Of a stretch of DNA of 64,000 bases, positions 25,481 through 38,127 are shown piece after piece (positions within the stretch are counted from its first letter, which is position 1; each line of letters begins with the position of its first letter). A model generated the notes under the pieces. That model made no database searches. It had not been told where the DNA came from and saw nothing but the letters and a program-made list of their open reading frames with translations. The DNA is from Orientallactaga sibirica. Lineage: Eukaryota; Chordata; Mammalia; Rodentia; Dipodidae. A program made the translations under genes and the position numbers. The DNA is taken from assembly GCA_036365145.1 (NCBI GenBank), contig JAEOAD010002327.1, forward strand, positions 434,001 through 498,000, in the 5' to 3' direction.

Positions 25481-28400
25481 CCGAACACAGTACTGTGTGA
25501 AATAAGGCTGTTCTGTTCTCCAAATGAGTTGCTTTCTTACGAAGAGTCTTCAGTGCAGCAAGATCAAACCTTCCTAGTTTTGTGTAATCTAACAAGATGT
25601 ACAACTTAGTACATTAACCACATTTCTAAGTAGTTTGTTTGAAAACAAACACCTTCATTGCCAAACACAGTACTGTGTGAAATAAGGCTGTTCTGTTCTA
25701 CAAATAGTTCCTTTTTGAGAAGAGTCTTCAGTGCAGCAAGATCAAAATTCCTAGTTTTTGTAATCTAACAAGATGTCAACTTTAGACTACCTTCCTTTCT
25801 AAAGTAGTTTGTTTAGAAAAGAAACCCATTCATTGCCGAACACATTACTGTGTGAAATAAGGCTGTTCTGTTCCCCAAATGAGTTGGTTTTTTACAAAGA
25901 CTCTTCAGTGCAGCAAGATCAAACTTTCCTAGTTTGTGTAATCTAAAAGATGTACAATTTAGTATATTAACCACATCTATAATGTAGTTTGTTTAGAAAA
26001 CAAACACCTTCATTGCCGAACACAGTACTATGTGAAATAAGGCTATTCTGTTCCTCCAAATGAGTTGCTTTCTTAGAAGAGTCTTCAGTGCAGCAAGATC
26101 AAACTTTCTAGTTTGTGTAATCTAACAGGATGTACAACTTAGTAGATTAACCACATTTCTAACGTAGTTTGTTTAGAAAAGAAACCCATTCATTGCTGAA
26201 CACAGTACTGTGTGAAATAAGGCTGTTCTGTTCCCCAAATGAGTTGCTTTCTTACGAAGACTCTTCAGTGCAGCAAGATCAAACTTTCCTAGTTTGTGTA
26301 ATCTAACAAGTTGTACAATTTAGTAGATTAACCACATTTCTAACGTAGTTTGTTTAGAAAACAAACACCTTCATTGCGAACACAGTACTGTGTGAAATAA
26401 GGCTGTTCTCTTCTACAAATGAGTTGCTTTCTTACGAAGAGTCTTCAGTGCAGCAAGATCAAACTTTCCTAGTTTGTGTAATCTAACAAGATGTACAACT
26501 TAGTAGATTAACCACATTTCTAACGTAGTTTGTTTAGAAAACAAACGCCTTCATTACCGAACACAGTACTGTGTGAATTAAGGCTGTTCTGTTCCCCAAA
26601 TGAATTGCTATCTTACAGAAGAGTCTTCAGTGCAGCAAGATCAAAATTTCCTAGTTTGTGTAATCTAACAAGATGTACAATTTAGTAGATTAACCACATT
26701 TCTATCGTAGTTTGTTTAGAAAACAAACACCTTCATTGCCGAATGCAGTACTGTGTGAAATAAGGCTGTTCTGTTCTACAAATGAGTTGCTTTCTTTGAG
26801 AAGAGTCTTCAGTGCAGCAAGATCAAACTTTCCTAGTTTTTGTAATCTTACAAGATGTACAACTGAGTAGATTAACTTCATTTCTAAAGTAGTTTGTTTA
26901 GAAAACAAACCCCTTCATTGCCGAACACAGTACTGTGTGAAATAAGGCTGTTCTGTTCGAAATCAATTGCTTTCTTGAGAAGAGTCTTCAGTGCAGCAAG
27001 ATCAAACTTTACTAGTTTTTCTAATCTAACAAGATGTACAATTTAATAGATTAACCTTCATTTCTAAAGTAGTTTGATTAGAAAACAATCCCATTCATTG
27101 CGAACACAGTACTGTGTGAAATAAGGCTGTTCTGTTCTAGAAATGAGGTGCTTTCACGAAGAGTCTTCAGTGCAGCAAGATCAAACTTTCCTAGTTTGTG
27201 TAATCTAACAAGATGTATAACTTAGTAGATTAACCACATTTCTAACGTAGGTTGTTTAGAAAACAAATGCCTTCATTGCGAACACAGTACTGTGTGAAAT
27301 AAACCTGTTCTGTTCCCAAATGAGTTGCTTTCTTAGAAGAGTCTTCAGTGCAGCAAGATCAAACTTTCCCAGTTTTTGTAATCTAACAAGATGTAGAATT
27401 TCTTAGATTAATCACATTTCTAACGTAGTTTGTTTAGAAAACAAACACCTTCATTGCCGAACGCAGTACTGTGTGAAATAAGGCTGTTTCCTTCCGCAAA
27501 TGAGTTGCTTTTTTTTGAAGAGTCTTCAGTGCAGCAAGATCAAACATTCCTAGTTTGTATAATCAAACAAGATGTACAACTTAGTAGATTACCCACATTT
27601 CTAACGTAGTTTGTTTAGAAAACAAACACCTTCATTGCTGAAAAATAAGGCTGTTCTGTTCCCCAAATGAGTTGCCTTCTTTGAGAAGAGTCTTCAGTGC
27701 AGCAAGATCAAACTTTCCCAGTTTGTGTAATCTAACAAATTGTACAATTTAGTAGATTAACCTTCATTTCTAAAGTAGTTTGTTTAGAAAACAAACACCT
27801 TAATTCCCGAACACAGTACTGTGTGAAATAAGGCTAGTTCTGTTCTACAAATGAGTTGCTTTCTTACGAAGAGTGTTCAGTGCAGCAAGATCAAACTTTC
27901 CTAGTTTGTGTAATCTTACAAGATGTACAACTTAGTAGATTAACCACATTTCTAACGTAGTTTGTTTAGAAAACAAACACCTTCATTGCCGAAAACAGTA
28001 CTGTGTGAAATAAGGCTATTCTGTTCTCCAAATGAGTTGCTTTCTTACGAAGAGTCTTCAGTGCAGCAAGATCAAACTTTCTCAGTTTGTGTAACCTAAC
28101 AAGATGTACAACTTAGTAGATTAACCACATTTCTAACCTAGTTTGTTTAGAAAAAAAACACCTTCATTGCAGAATGCAGTACTGTGTGCAGTAAGCTAGT
28201 TCTGTTCTATAAATGAGTTGCTTTCTTACGAAGAGTCTTCAGTGCAGCAAGATTAAAATTTCCTAGTTTGTGTAATCTAACAAGATATACAACTTAGTAG
28301 ATTAACCACATTTCTAATGTAGTTTGTTTAGAAACCAAACGCCTTCATTGCCGAACACAGTACTGTGTGAAATAAGGCTGTTCTGTTCCCCAAATGAGTT

Positions 28401-29255
28401 GGTTTCTTACGAAGACTCTTCAGTGCAGCAAGATCAAACTTTCCTAGTTTTTGTAATCTAACAAGATGTACAACTCAGTAGATTAACCACATTTCTAATG
28501 TAGGTTGTTTAGAAAACAAACGCATTCATTGCGAACACAGTACTGTGTGAAATAAACCTGTTCTGATCCCCAAATGAGTTGCTTTCTTACGAAGAGTCTT
28601 CAGTGCAGCAAGATCAAACTTTCCTAGTTTGTGTAATCTAACAAGATGTAGAATTTAGTAAATTAACCACATTTCTAACGTAGTTTGTTTAGAAAACAAA
28701 CCCATTCATTGCCGAACACAGTACTGTGTGAAATAAGGCTGTTCTGTTCCCCAAATGAGTTGGTTTCTTACGAAGACTCTTCAGTGCCGCAAGATCAAAC
28801 TTTCCTAGTTTGTGTAATCTAACAAGATGTAAAACTTAGTAGATTAACCACATTTCCAACGTAGTTTGTTTAGAAAACAAACACCTTCATTGCCGAACAC
28901 AGTACTATGTGAAATAAGGCTATTCTGTTCTCCAAATGAGTTGCTTTCTTACGAAGAGTCTTCAGTGCAGCAAGATCAAACTTTCCTAATTTGTGTAATC
29001 TAACAAGATGTACAACTTAGTAGATTAACCACATTTCTAATGTAGTTTGTTTAGAAAACAAACGCCTTCATTGCCGAACACAGTACTGTGTGAAATAAGC
29101 CTGTTCTGATCCCAAAATAAGTTGCTTTCTTACGAAGAGTCTTCAGTGCAGCAAGATCAAACGTTCCTAGTTTGTGTAATATAACAAGATGTAGAATTTA
29201 GTAGATTAACCACATTTCTAACGTAGTTTGTTTAGAAAACAAACGCTTTCATTAC
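25481..29255. repeat. 21-monomer block, copy 2, rich in small indels
   Basis: It repeats the variant series of 21680-25480 but has many one- to four-base indels in its left two thirds. Examples are CTAAGTAGTTTGTTTGAAAAC near 25626, TACAAATAGTTCC near 25709, GATGTCAACTTTAGAC near 25773, TTCGAAATCAATTG near 26957 and a 14-base loss at 27642. The right third (about 28000-29255) is nearly clean. It may be genuinely decaying or may hold consensus errors. Confidence 0.85.
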
Positions 29256-29641
29256 CGAACACAGTACTGTGTGAAATAAGGCTGTTCTGTTCCCCAAATG
29301 AGTTCCTTTCTTACGAAGAGTCTTCAGTGCAGCAAGATCAAACGTTCCTAGCTTGTGTCATCTATCAAATTGTACAATTTAGTAGATGAACCACATTTCT
29401 AACGTAGTTTGTTTAGAAAACAACCACCTTCATTGCAGAATGCAGTACTGTGTGAATTAAGCTAGTTCTGTTCTACAAATGAGTTGCTTTTTTACAAAGA
29501 GTCTTCAGTGCAGCAAGATCAAACATTCCTAGTTTGTGTAATCTAACAAGATGTACAATTTAGTAGATTAACCACATTTCTAACGTAGTTTGTTTAGAAA
29601 GCAAACGCCTTCATTGCCGAACACAGTACTGTGTGAAATAA
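29256..29641. repeat. Two linking monomers
   Basis: About two monomers lie between the 21-monomer duplication and the nine-monomer block. They include AGCTTGTGTCATCTATC near 29350, a variant close to one near 39101. No other feature is visible. Confidence 0.75.
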
Positions 29642-31270
29642 GGCTGTTCTGTTCCTGAAATCAGTTGCTTTCTTGAGAAGAGTCTTCATTGCAGCAAGAT
29701 CAAACTTTCCTTGTTTTTGTAATCTAATAAGTTGTACAACTTAATAGACTACCTTCATTTCTAAAGTAGTTTGTTTAGAAAACACACCCATTCATTGCCG
29801 AACACAGTACTGTGTGAAATAAGGCTGTTCTGTTCCCCAAATGAGTTGGTTTCTTACGACGACTCTTCAGTGCAGCAAGATCAAACTTTCCTAGTTTGTG
29901 TAAACTAACAAGATGTACAACTTAGTAGATTAAGCACATTTCTAACGTAGGTTGTTTAGAAAACAAACACCTTCATTGCCGAACACAGTACTATGTGAAA
30001 TAAGCGTGTTCTGATCCCCAAATGAGTTGCTTTCTTACGAAGACTCTTCAGGGCAGCAAGATCAAACTTTCTCAGTTTGTGTAACCTAACAAGATGTACA
30101 ACTTAGTAGATTAACCACATTTCTAACGTAGTTTGTTTAGAAAACAAACAACTTCATTACAGAATGCAGTACTGTGTGAAGTAAGCTAGTTCTGTTCTAC
30201 AAATGACCTGCTTTCTTACGAAGAGTCTTCAGTGCAGCAAGATTAAAATTTCCTAGTTTGTGTAATCTAACAAGATGTACAACTTAGTAGATTAACCACA
30301 TTTCTAACGTAGTTTGTTTAGAAAACAAACGCCTTCATTGCCGAACACAGTTCTGAGTGAAATAAGGCTGTTCTGTTCCTGAAATCAGTTGTTTTCTTGA
30401 GAAGAGTCTTCAGGGCAGCAAGATCAAACTTTAATAGTTTTTGTAATCTAACAAGATGTACAACTTAATAGACTACCTTCATTTCTAAAGTAGTTTGATT
30501 AGAAAACAAACCCATTCATTGCCGAACACAGTACTGTGTGAAATAAGGCTGTTCTGTTCCCTAAATGAGTTCCTTTCTTACGAAGGGTCTTCAGTGCAGC
30601 AAATCAAACTTTACTAGTTTGTGTAATCTAACAAGATGTACAATTTCGTAGATTAACCACATTTCTAACTTAGTTTGTTTAGAAAACAAACACCTTCATT
30701 GCAGAATGCAGTACTGTGTGAAGTAAGCTAGTTCTGTTCTAGAAATGAGTTGCTTTCTTACGAAGAGTCTTCAGTGCAGCAACATCAAACTTTCTAGTTT
30801 GTGTAATCTAAAAAAAGATGTACAACTTAGTAGATTAACCACATTTCTAACGTAGTTTGTTTAGAAAACTAACGCCTTCATTGCCGAACACAGTACAGTG
30901 TGAAATAAGGCTGTTCTGTTCCCGAAATCAGTTGCTTTCTTGAGAAGATTCTTCAGGGCAGCAAGATCCAACTTTCCCAGTTTTTGTAATCTAACAAGAT
31001 GTACAACTTAGTAGATTAACCACATTTCTAACGTAGTTTGTTTAGAAAACAAACCCATTCCTTGCCGAACACAGTACTGTGTGAAATAAGCCTGTTCTGA
31101 TCCCCAAATGAGTTGCTTTCTTACGAAGAGTCTTCAGTGCAGCAAGATCAAACTTTCCTAGTTTGTATAATCTAACAAGATGTACAACTTAGTAGATTAA
31201 CCACATTTCTAACGTAGTTTGTTTAGAAAACAAACACCTTTATTGCCGAACACAGTACTGTGTGAAATAA
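29642..31270. repeat. Nine-monomer block, copy 1 (about 1.63 kb)
   Basis: Private variants in order are CCTTGTTTTTG, ACACACCCATTC, TACGACGACTC, AAGCGTGTTCTG, TCTCAGTTTG, GACCTGCTTTC, GATTAAAATTTCC, CTTTAATAGTTTTTG, GAAGGGTCTTC, GCAGCAAATC, ATTTCGTAG, AAAACTAACGCC and GAAGATTCTTCAGGG. The same series starts again near 31271 and near 40540. This copy ends with a B/C hybrid unit, where copies 2 and 3 have separate B and C monomers. Confidence 0.88.
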
Positions 31271-32534
31271 GGCTGTTCTGTTCCTGAAATCAGTTGCTTT
31301 CTTGAGAAGAGTCTTCATTGCAGCAAGATCAAACTTTCCTTGTTTTTGTAATCTAACAAGTTGTACAACTTAATAGACTACCTTCATTTCTAAAGTAGTT
31401 TGTTTAGAAAACACACCCATTCATTGCCGAACACAGTACTGTGTGAAATAAGGCTGTTCTGTTCCCCAAATGAGTTGGTTTCTTACGACGACTCTTCAGT
31501 GCAGCAAGATCAAACTTTCCTAGTTTGTGTAAACTGACAAGATGTACAACTTAGTAGATTAAGCACATTTCTAACGTAGGTTGTTTGAAAACAAACACCT
31601 TCATTGCGAACACAGTACTATGTGAAATAAGCGTGTTCTGATCCCCAAATGAGTTGCTTTCTTACGAAGACTCTTCAGTGCAGCAAGATCAAACTTTCTC
31701 AGTTTGTGTAACCTAACAAGATGTACAACTTAGTAGATTAACCACATTTCTAACGTAGTTTGTTTAGAAAACAAACACCTTCATTACAGAATGCAGTACT
31801 GTGTGAAGTAAGCTAGTTCTGTTCTACAAATGACCTGCTTTCTTCACGAAGAGTCTTCAGTGCAGCAAGATTAAAATTTCCTAGTTTGTGTAATCTAACA
31901 AGATGTACAACTTAGTAGATTAACCACATTTCTAATGTAGTTTGTTTAGAAAACAAACGCCTTCATTGCCGAACACAGTTCTGTGTGAAATAAGGCTGTT
32001 CTGTTCCTGAAATCAGTTGCTTTCTTGAGAAGAGTCTTCAGGGCAGCAAGATCAAACTTTAATAGTTTTTGTAATCTAACAAGATGTACAACTTAATAGA
32101 CTACCTTCATTTCTAAAGTAGTTTGATTAGAAAACAAACCCATTCATTGCGAACACAGTACTGTGTGAAATAAGGCTGTTCTGTTCCTAAATGAGTTCCT
32201 TTCTTACGAAGGGTCTTCAGTGCAGCAAATCAAACTTTACTAGTTTGTGTAATCTAACAAGATGTACAATTTCGTAGATTAACCACATTTCTAACTTAGT
32301 TTGTTTAGAAAACAAACACCTTCATTGCAGAATGCAGTACTGTGTGAAGTAAGCTAGTTCTGTTCTAGAAATGAGTTGCTTTCTTACGAAGAGTCTTCAG
32401 TGCAGCAACATCAAACTTTCCTAGTTTGTGTAATCTAAAAAGATGTACAACTTAGTAGATTAACCACATTTCTAACGTAGTTTGTTTAGAAAACTAACGC
32501 CTTCATTGCCGAACACAGTACTGTGTGAAATAAG

Positions 32535-32715
32535 GCTGTTCTGTTCCCGAAATCAGTTGCTTTCTTGAGAAGATTCTTCAGGGCAGCAAGATCCAACTTT
32601 CCCAGTTTTTGTAATCTAACAAGATGTACAACTTAATAGACTACCTTCATTTCTAAAGTAGTTTGTTTAGAAAACAAACCCATTCATTGCCGAACACAGT
32701 ACAGTGTGAAATAAG
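32535..32715. repeat. Subtype B monomer (TTGAGA / AGGGCAG / CTACCTTCATTTC)
   Basis: B is the most diverged subtype. Its linked markers are CCCGAAATCAG near the start, CTTGAGAAGA instead of CTTACGAAGA, CAGGGCAG instead of CAGTGCAG, and TTTTTGTAATC instead of TTTGTGTAATC. The 3' half has TTAATAGACTACCTTCATTT instead of TTAGTAGATTAACCACATTT, CTAAAGTAG instead of CTAACGTAG, and AAACCCATTC instead of AAACGCCTTC. Other B or B-like monomers lie near 2640, 3190, 4450, 4810, 4990, 12240, 14760, 16390, 19460, 21450, 22000, 23260, 25780, 29760, 30470, 31390, 32100, 33180, 35340, 37340, 38410, 40590, 41310, 41850, 42400, 44560, 46540, 47630, 50890, 51970, 54150, 56670, 58110, 58810, 60260, 61850, 62570 and 63290. 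The linkage shows an old subfamily, not random mutation. Confidence 0.9.
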
Positions 32716-32896
32716 GCTGTTCTGTTCCCCAAATGAGTTGGTTTCTTACGAAGACTCTTCAGTGCAGCAAGATCAAACTTTCCTAGTTTGTGTAATGTAA
32801 CAAGATGTACAACTTAGTAGATTAACCACATTTCTAACGTAGTTTGTTTAGAAAACAAACCCATTCCTTGCCGAACACAGTACTGTGTGAAATAAG
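32716..32896. repeat. Subtype C monomer (GAGTTGGTTTC / GAAGACTCTTC)
   Basis: C is marked by GAGTTGGTTTC where most monomers read GAGTTGCTTTC, and by GAAGACTCTTC, which is the exact reverse complement of the usual GAAGAGTCTTC. It follows directly after a B monomer here, and also near 3270, 12310, 14850, 22090, 25880, 29840 and 41940. That fixed neighbour relation means B and C have been amplified together. The rest of the unit is close to consensus. Confidence 0.85.
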
Positions 32897-35059
32897 CCTG
32901 TTCTGATCCCCAAATGAGTTGCTTTCTTACGAAGAGTCTTCAGTGCAGCAAGATCAAACTTTCCTAGTTTGTATAATCTAACAAGATGTACAACCAATAG
33001 ATTAACCACATTTCTAACGTAGTTTGTTTAGAAAACAAACGCCTTCATTTTCGAACACAGTACTGTGTGAAATAAGTCTGTTCTGTTCCCGAAATCAGTT
33101 GCTTTCTTGAGAAGAGTCTTCAGGGCAGCAAGATCAAACTTTCCTAGTTTTTGTAATCTAACAAGATGTACAACTTAATAGACTACCTTCATTTCTAAAG
33201 TAGTTTGTTTAGAAAACAAACCCATTCATTGCCAAACTCAGTACTGTGAAATAAGGCTGTTATGCTCCCCAAATGAGTTGCTTTCTTACGAAGATTCTTC
33301 AGTGCAGCAAGATCAAACTTTCTTAGTTTGTGTAATCTAACAAGATGTACAACGTAGTCGATTAACCACATTTATAGCGTAGTTTGTTTAGAAAACAAAC
33401 CCATTCATTGCCGAAGACAGTACTGTGTGAAATAAGGCTGTTCTGTTCCCCAAATGAGTTGGTTTTTTACGAAGACTCTTCAGTGCCGCAAGATCAAACT
33501 TTCCTAGTTTGTGTAATCTAACAAGATGTACAACTTAGTAGATTAACCACATTTCCAACATAGTTTGTTTAGAAAACAAACACATTCATTGCCGAACACA
33601 GTACTATGTGAAATAAGGCTATTGTGTTCTCCAAATGAGTTGCTTTCTTACGAAGAGTCTTCAGTGCAGCAAGATCAAACTTTCCTAGTTTGTGTAAACA
33701 ACAATATGTACAACTTAGTACATTAACCACATTTCTAACGTAGTTTGTTTAGAAAACAAACGCCTTCATTGCCGAACACAGTACTGTGTGAAATAAGCCT
33801 GTTCTGATCCCCAAATGAGTTGCTTTCTTACGAAGAGTCTTCAGTGCAGCAAGATCAAAATTTCTTAGTTTATGTAATCTAACAAGATGTAGAATTTAGT
33901 AGATTAACGACATTTCTAACGTGGTTTGTTTAGAAAACAAACACCTTCATTGCAGAATGCAGTACTGTGTGAAGTAAGCTAGTTCTGTTCTACAAATGAG
34001 TTGCTTTTTTACGAAGAGTCTTCAGTGCAGCAAGATCAAAGTTTCCTAGTTTCTGTAATTAACAAAATGTACAACTTAGTAGATTAACCACATTTCTAAT
34101 GTAGTTTGTTTAGAAATCAAACGCCTTCATTGCCGAACACAGTACTGTGTGAAATAAGGCTGTTCTGTTCCCGAAATCAGTTCCTTTCTTGAGAATAGTC
34201 TTCAGGGCAGCATGATCAAACTTTCCTATTTTGTATAATCTAACAAGATGTACAATTTAGTAGATTAAGCACATTTCTAAAATAGTTTGTTTACAAAAAA
34301 ACAATTCATCTTGAACACAGTACTGTGAGAAATAAGGCTGTTCTGTTCCCCAAATGAGTTGCTTTCTTACGAAGACACTTCAGTGCAGCAAGATCAAACT
34401 TTCCTAGTTTGTGTAATCTAACAAGATGTACAACTTAGTACATTAACCACATTTCTAACGTAGGTTGTTTAGAAAACAAACGCCTTCATTTCCGAACACA
34501 GTACTGTGTGAAATAAGCCTCTTCTGATCCCCAAATGACTTGCTTTCTTACGAAGAGTCTTCAGTGCAGCAAGATCAAACTTTCCTAGTTTGTGTAATCT
34601 AACAAGATGTAAAATTTAGTAGATTAACCACATTTCTAATGTAGTTTGTTTAGAAAACAAACACCGTTATTGCCGAACGCAGTTCTGTGTGAAATAAGGC
34701 TGTTCTCTTCGGCAAATGAGTTGGTTTCTTACGAAGAGTCTTCAGTGCAGCAAGATCAAACTTTCCTAGTTTGTATAATCTAACAAGATGTACAACGTAG
34801 TAGATTAACCACATTTCTAACGTAGTTTGTTTAGAAAACAAACGCCTTCATTGCCGAACACAGTACTGTGTGAAATAAGGCTGTTCTGTTCCACAAATGA
34901 GTTGCTTTCATACGAAGAGTCTTCATGCAGCAAGATCAAACTTTCCTAGTTTGTGTAATCTAACAAGATGTACAATTTAGTAGATTAACCACATTTCTAT
35001 CGTAGTTTGTTTAGAAAACAAACACCTTCATTGCCGAATGCAGTACTGTGTGAAGTAAG

Positions 35060-36143
35060 CTAGTTCTGTTCTACAATGAGTTGCTTTCTTACGAAGAGTC
35101 TTCAGTGCAGCAAGATCAAACTTTCCTAGTTTGTGTAATCTTACAAGATGTACAACTGAGTAGATTAACCACATTTCTAACGTAGTTTGTTTAGAAAACA
35201 AACGCCTTCATTGCCGAACACAGTACTGTGTGAAATAAGGCTGTTCTGTTCCCGAAATCAATTGCTTTCTTGAGAAGAGTCTTCAGGGCAGCAAGATCAA
35301 ACTTTCCTACTTTTTGTAATCTAACAAGATATACAACTTAATAGACTATCTTCATTTCTAAAGTAGTTTGGTTAGAAAACAAACCCATTCATTGCCGAAC
35401 ACAGTACTGTGTGAAATAAGGCTGTTCTGTTCCCCAAATGAGTTGCTTTCTTTGAAGTCTCTTCAGTGCAGCAAGAACCAACTTTCCTAGTTTGTGTAAT
35501 CTAACAAGATGTACAAGTTAGTAGATTAACCACATTTCTAACGTAGGTTGTTTAGAAAACAAACGCCTTCATTGCCGATCACAGTGCTGTGTGAAATAAG
35601 CCTGTTCTGATCCGCAAATGAGTTGCTTTCTTATGAAGAGTCTTCAGTGCAGCAAGATCAAACTTTCCTAGTTTGTGTAATCTAACAAGATGTAGAATTT
35701 AGTAGATTAATCACATTTCTAACGTCGTTTGTTTAGAAAACAAACACCTTCATTGCCGAACGCAGTACTGTGGGAAATAAGGCTGTTCTCTTCCGCAAAT
35801 GAGTTGCTTTTTTACGAAGAGGCTTCAGTGCAGCAAGATCAAACTTTCCTAGTTTGTATAATCAAACAAGATGTACAACTTAGTAGACTACCCACATTTC
35901 TAACGTAGTTTGTTTAGAAAACAAACGCCTTCATTGCCGAACACAGTACTGTGTGAAATAAGGCTGTTCTGTTCCCCAAATGAGTTGCTTTCTTACGAAG
36001 AGTCTTCAGTGCACCAAGATCAAACTTTCCCAGTTTGTGTAATCTAACAAATTGTACAATTTAGTAGATTAACCACATTTCTAACATAGTTTGTTTAGAA
36101 AACAAACACCTTCATTGCCCAATGCAGTACTGTGTGAAGTAAG
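35060..36143. repeat. Six-monomer cassette D-B-C'-F-G-H (1084 bp)
   Basis: Monomer starts are near 35060 (D), 35241 (B), 35421 (C', reading GAAGTCTCTTC and GAACCAAC), 35602 (F), 35783 (G, reading GAGGCTTC) and 35963 (H, reading GTGCACCAAG and AAATTGTACAATTT). The next D starts at 36144. The same cassette returns at 37048-38127 (1080 bp), and a five-unit version lies between them at 36144-37047. This is the clearest basic higher-order unit in the middle of the window. Confidence 0.84.
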
Positions 36144-37047
36144 CTAGTTCTGTTCTACAAATGAGTTGCTTTCTTACGAGGAGTCTTCAGTGCAGCAAGA
36201 TCAAACTTTCCTAGTTTGTGTAATCTAACAAGATGTACAACTCAGTAGATTAACCACATTTCTAATGTAGGTTGTTTAGAAAACAAACGCCTTCATTGCC
36301 AAACACAGTACTGTGTGAAATAAACCTGTTCTGATCCCCAAATGAGTTGCTTTCTTACGAAGAGTCTTCAGTGCAGCAAGATCAAACTTTCCTAGTTTGT
36401 GTAATCTAACAAGATGTAGAATTTAGTAAATTAACCACATTTCTAACGTAGTTTGTTTAGAAAACAAACCCATTCATTGCTGAACACAGTACTGTGTGAA
36501 ATAAGGCGGTTCTGTTCCCCAAATGAGTTGCTTTCTTACGAAGACTCTTCAGTGCAGCAAGATCAAACTTTCCTAGTTTGTGTAATCTAACAAGTTGTAC
36601 AATTTAGTAGACTAACCACATTTCTAACGTAGTTTGTTTAGAAAACAAACACCTTCATTGCCGAACGCAGTACTGTGTGAAATACGGCTGTTCTCTTCCG
36701 CAAATGAGTTGCTTTCTTACGAAGAGTCTTCAGTGCAGCAAGATCAAACTTTCTTACTTTGTAAAATCTAACAAGATGTACAACTTAGTAGATTAACCAC
36801 ATTTCTAACGTAGTTTGTTAAGAAAACAAACGCCTTCATTACCGAACACAGTACTGTGTGAAATAAGGCTGTTCTGTTCCCCAAATGAGTTGCTTTCTTA
36901 CGAAGAGTCTTCATGCAGCAAGATCAAACTTTCCTAGTTTGTGTAATCTAACAAGATGTACAATTTAGTAGATTAACCACATTTCTATCGTAGTTTGTTT
37001 AGAAAACAAACACCTTCATTGCCGAATGCAGTACTGTGTGAAGTAAG

Positions 37048-38127
37048 CTAGTTCTGTTCTACAAATGAGTTGCTTTCTTACGAAGAGTCTTCAGTGCAGC
37101 AAGATCAAACTTTCCTAGTTTGTGTAATCTTACAAGATGTACAACTGAGTAGATTAACCACATTTCTAATGTAGTTTGTTTAGAAAACAAACGCCTTCAT
37201 TGCCGAACACAGTACTGTGTGAAATAAGGCTGTTCTGTTCCCGAAATCAATTGCTTTCTTGAGAAGAGTCTTCAGGGCAGCAAGATCAAACTTTCCTAGT
37301 TTTTGTAATCTAACAAGATATACAACTTAATAGACTATCTTCATTTCTAAAGTAGTTTGGTTAGAAAACAAACCCATTCATTGCCGAACACAGTACTGTG
37401 TGAAATAAGGCTGTTCTGTTCCCCAAATGAGTTGCTTTCTTACGAAGTCTCTTCAGTGCAGCAAGAACCAACTTTCCTAGTTTGTGTAATCTAACAAGAT
37501 GTACAAGTTAGTAGATTAACCACATTTCTAACGTAGGTTGTTTAGAAAACAAACGCCTTCATTGCCGATCACAGTGCTGTGTGAAATAAGCCTGTTCTGA
37601 TCCGCAAATGAGTTGCTTTCTTATGAAGAGTCTTCAGTGCAGCAAGATCAAACTTTCTAGTTTGTGTAATCTAACAAGATGTAGAATTTAGTAGATTAAT
37701 CACATTTCTAACGTCGTTTGTTTAGAAAACAAACACCTTCATTGCGAACGCAGTACTGTGGGAAATAAGGCTGTTCTCTTCCGCAAATGAGTTGCTTTTT
37801 CGAAAGAGGCTTCAGTGCAGCAAGATCAAACTTTCTAGTTTGTATAATCAAACAAGATGTACAACAGTAGACTACCCACATTTCTAACGTAGTTTGTTTA
37901 GAAAACAAACGCCTTCATTGCCGAACACAGTACTGTGTGAAATAAGGCTGTTCTGTTCCTCAAATGAGTTGCTTTCTTACGAAGAGTCTTCAGTGCACCA
38001 AGATCAAACTTTCCCAGTTTGTGTAATCTAACAAATTGTACAATTTAGTAGATTAACCACATTTCTAACGTAGTTTGTTTAGAAAACAAACACCTTCATT
38101 GCCCAATGCAGTACTGTGTGAAGTAAG
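37048..38127. repeat. Six-monomer cassette, second copy (1080 bp)
   Basis: It has the same order as 35060-36143 with the same private markers: TGAGTAGATT, GATATACAACTTAATAG, TTTGGTTAG, GATCACAGTGCTG, CGTCGTTTG, GAGGCTTC and GTGCACCAAG. Several one-base losses (TTGCGAACG, TTTTTCGAAAG, ACAACAGTAGAC) distinguish it. Confidence 0.82.
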
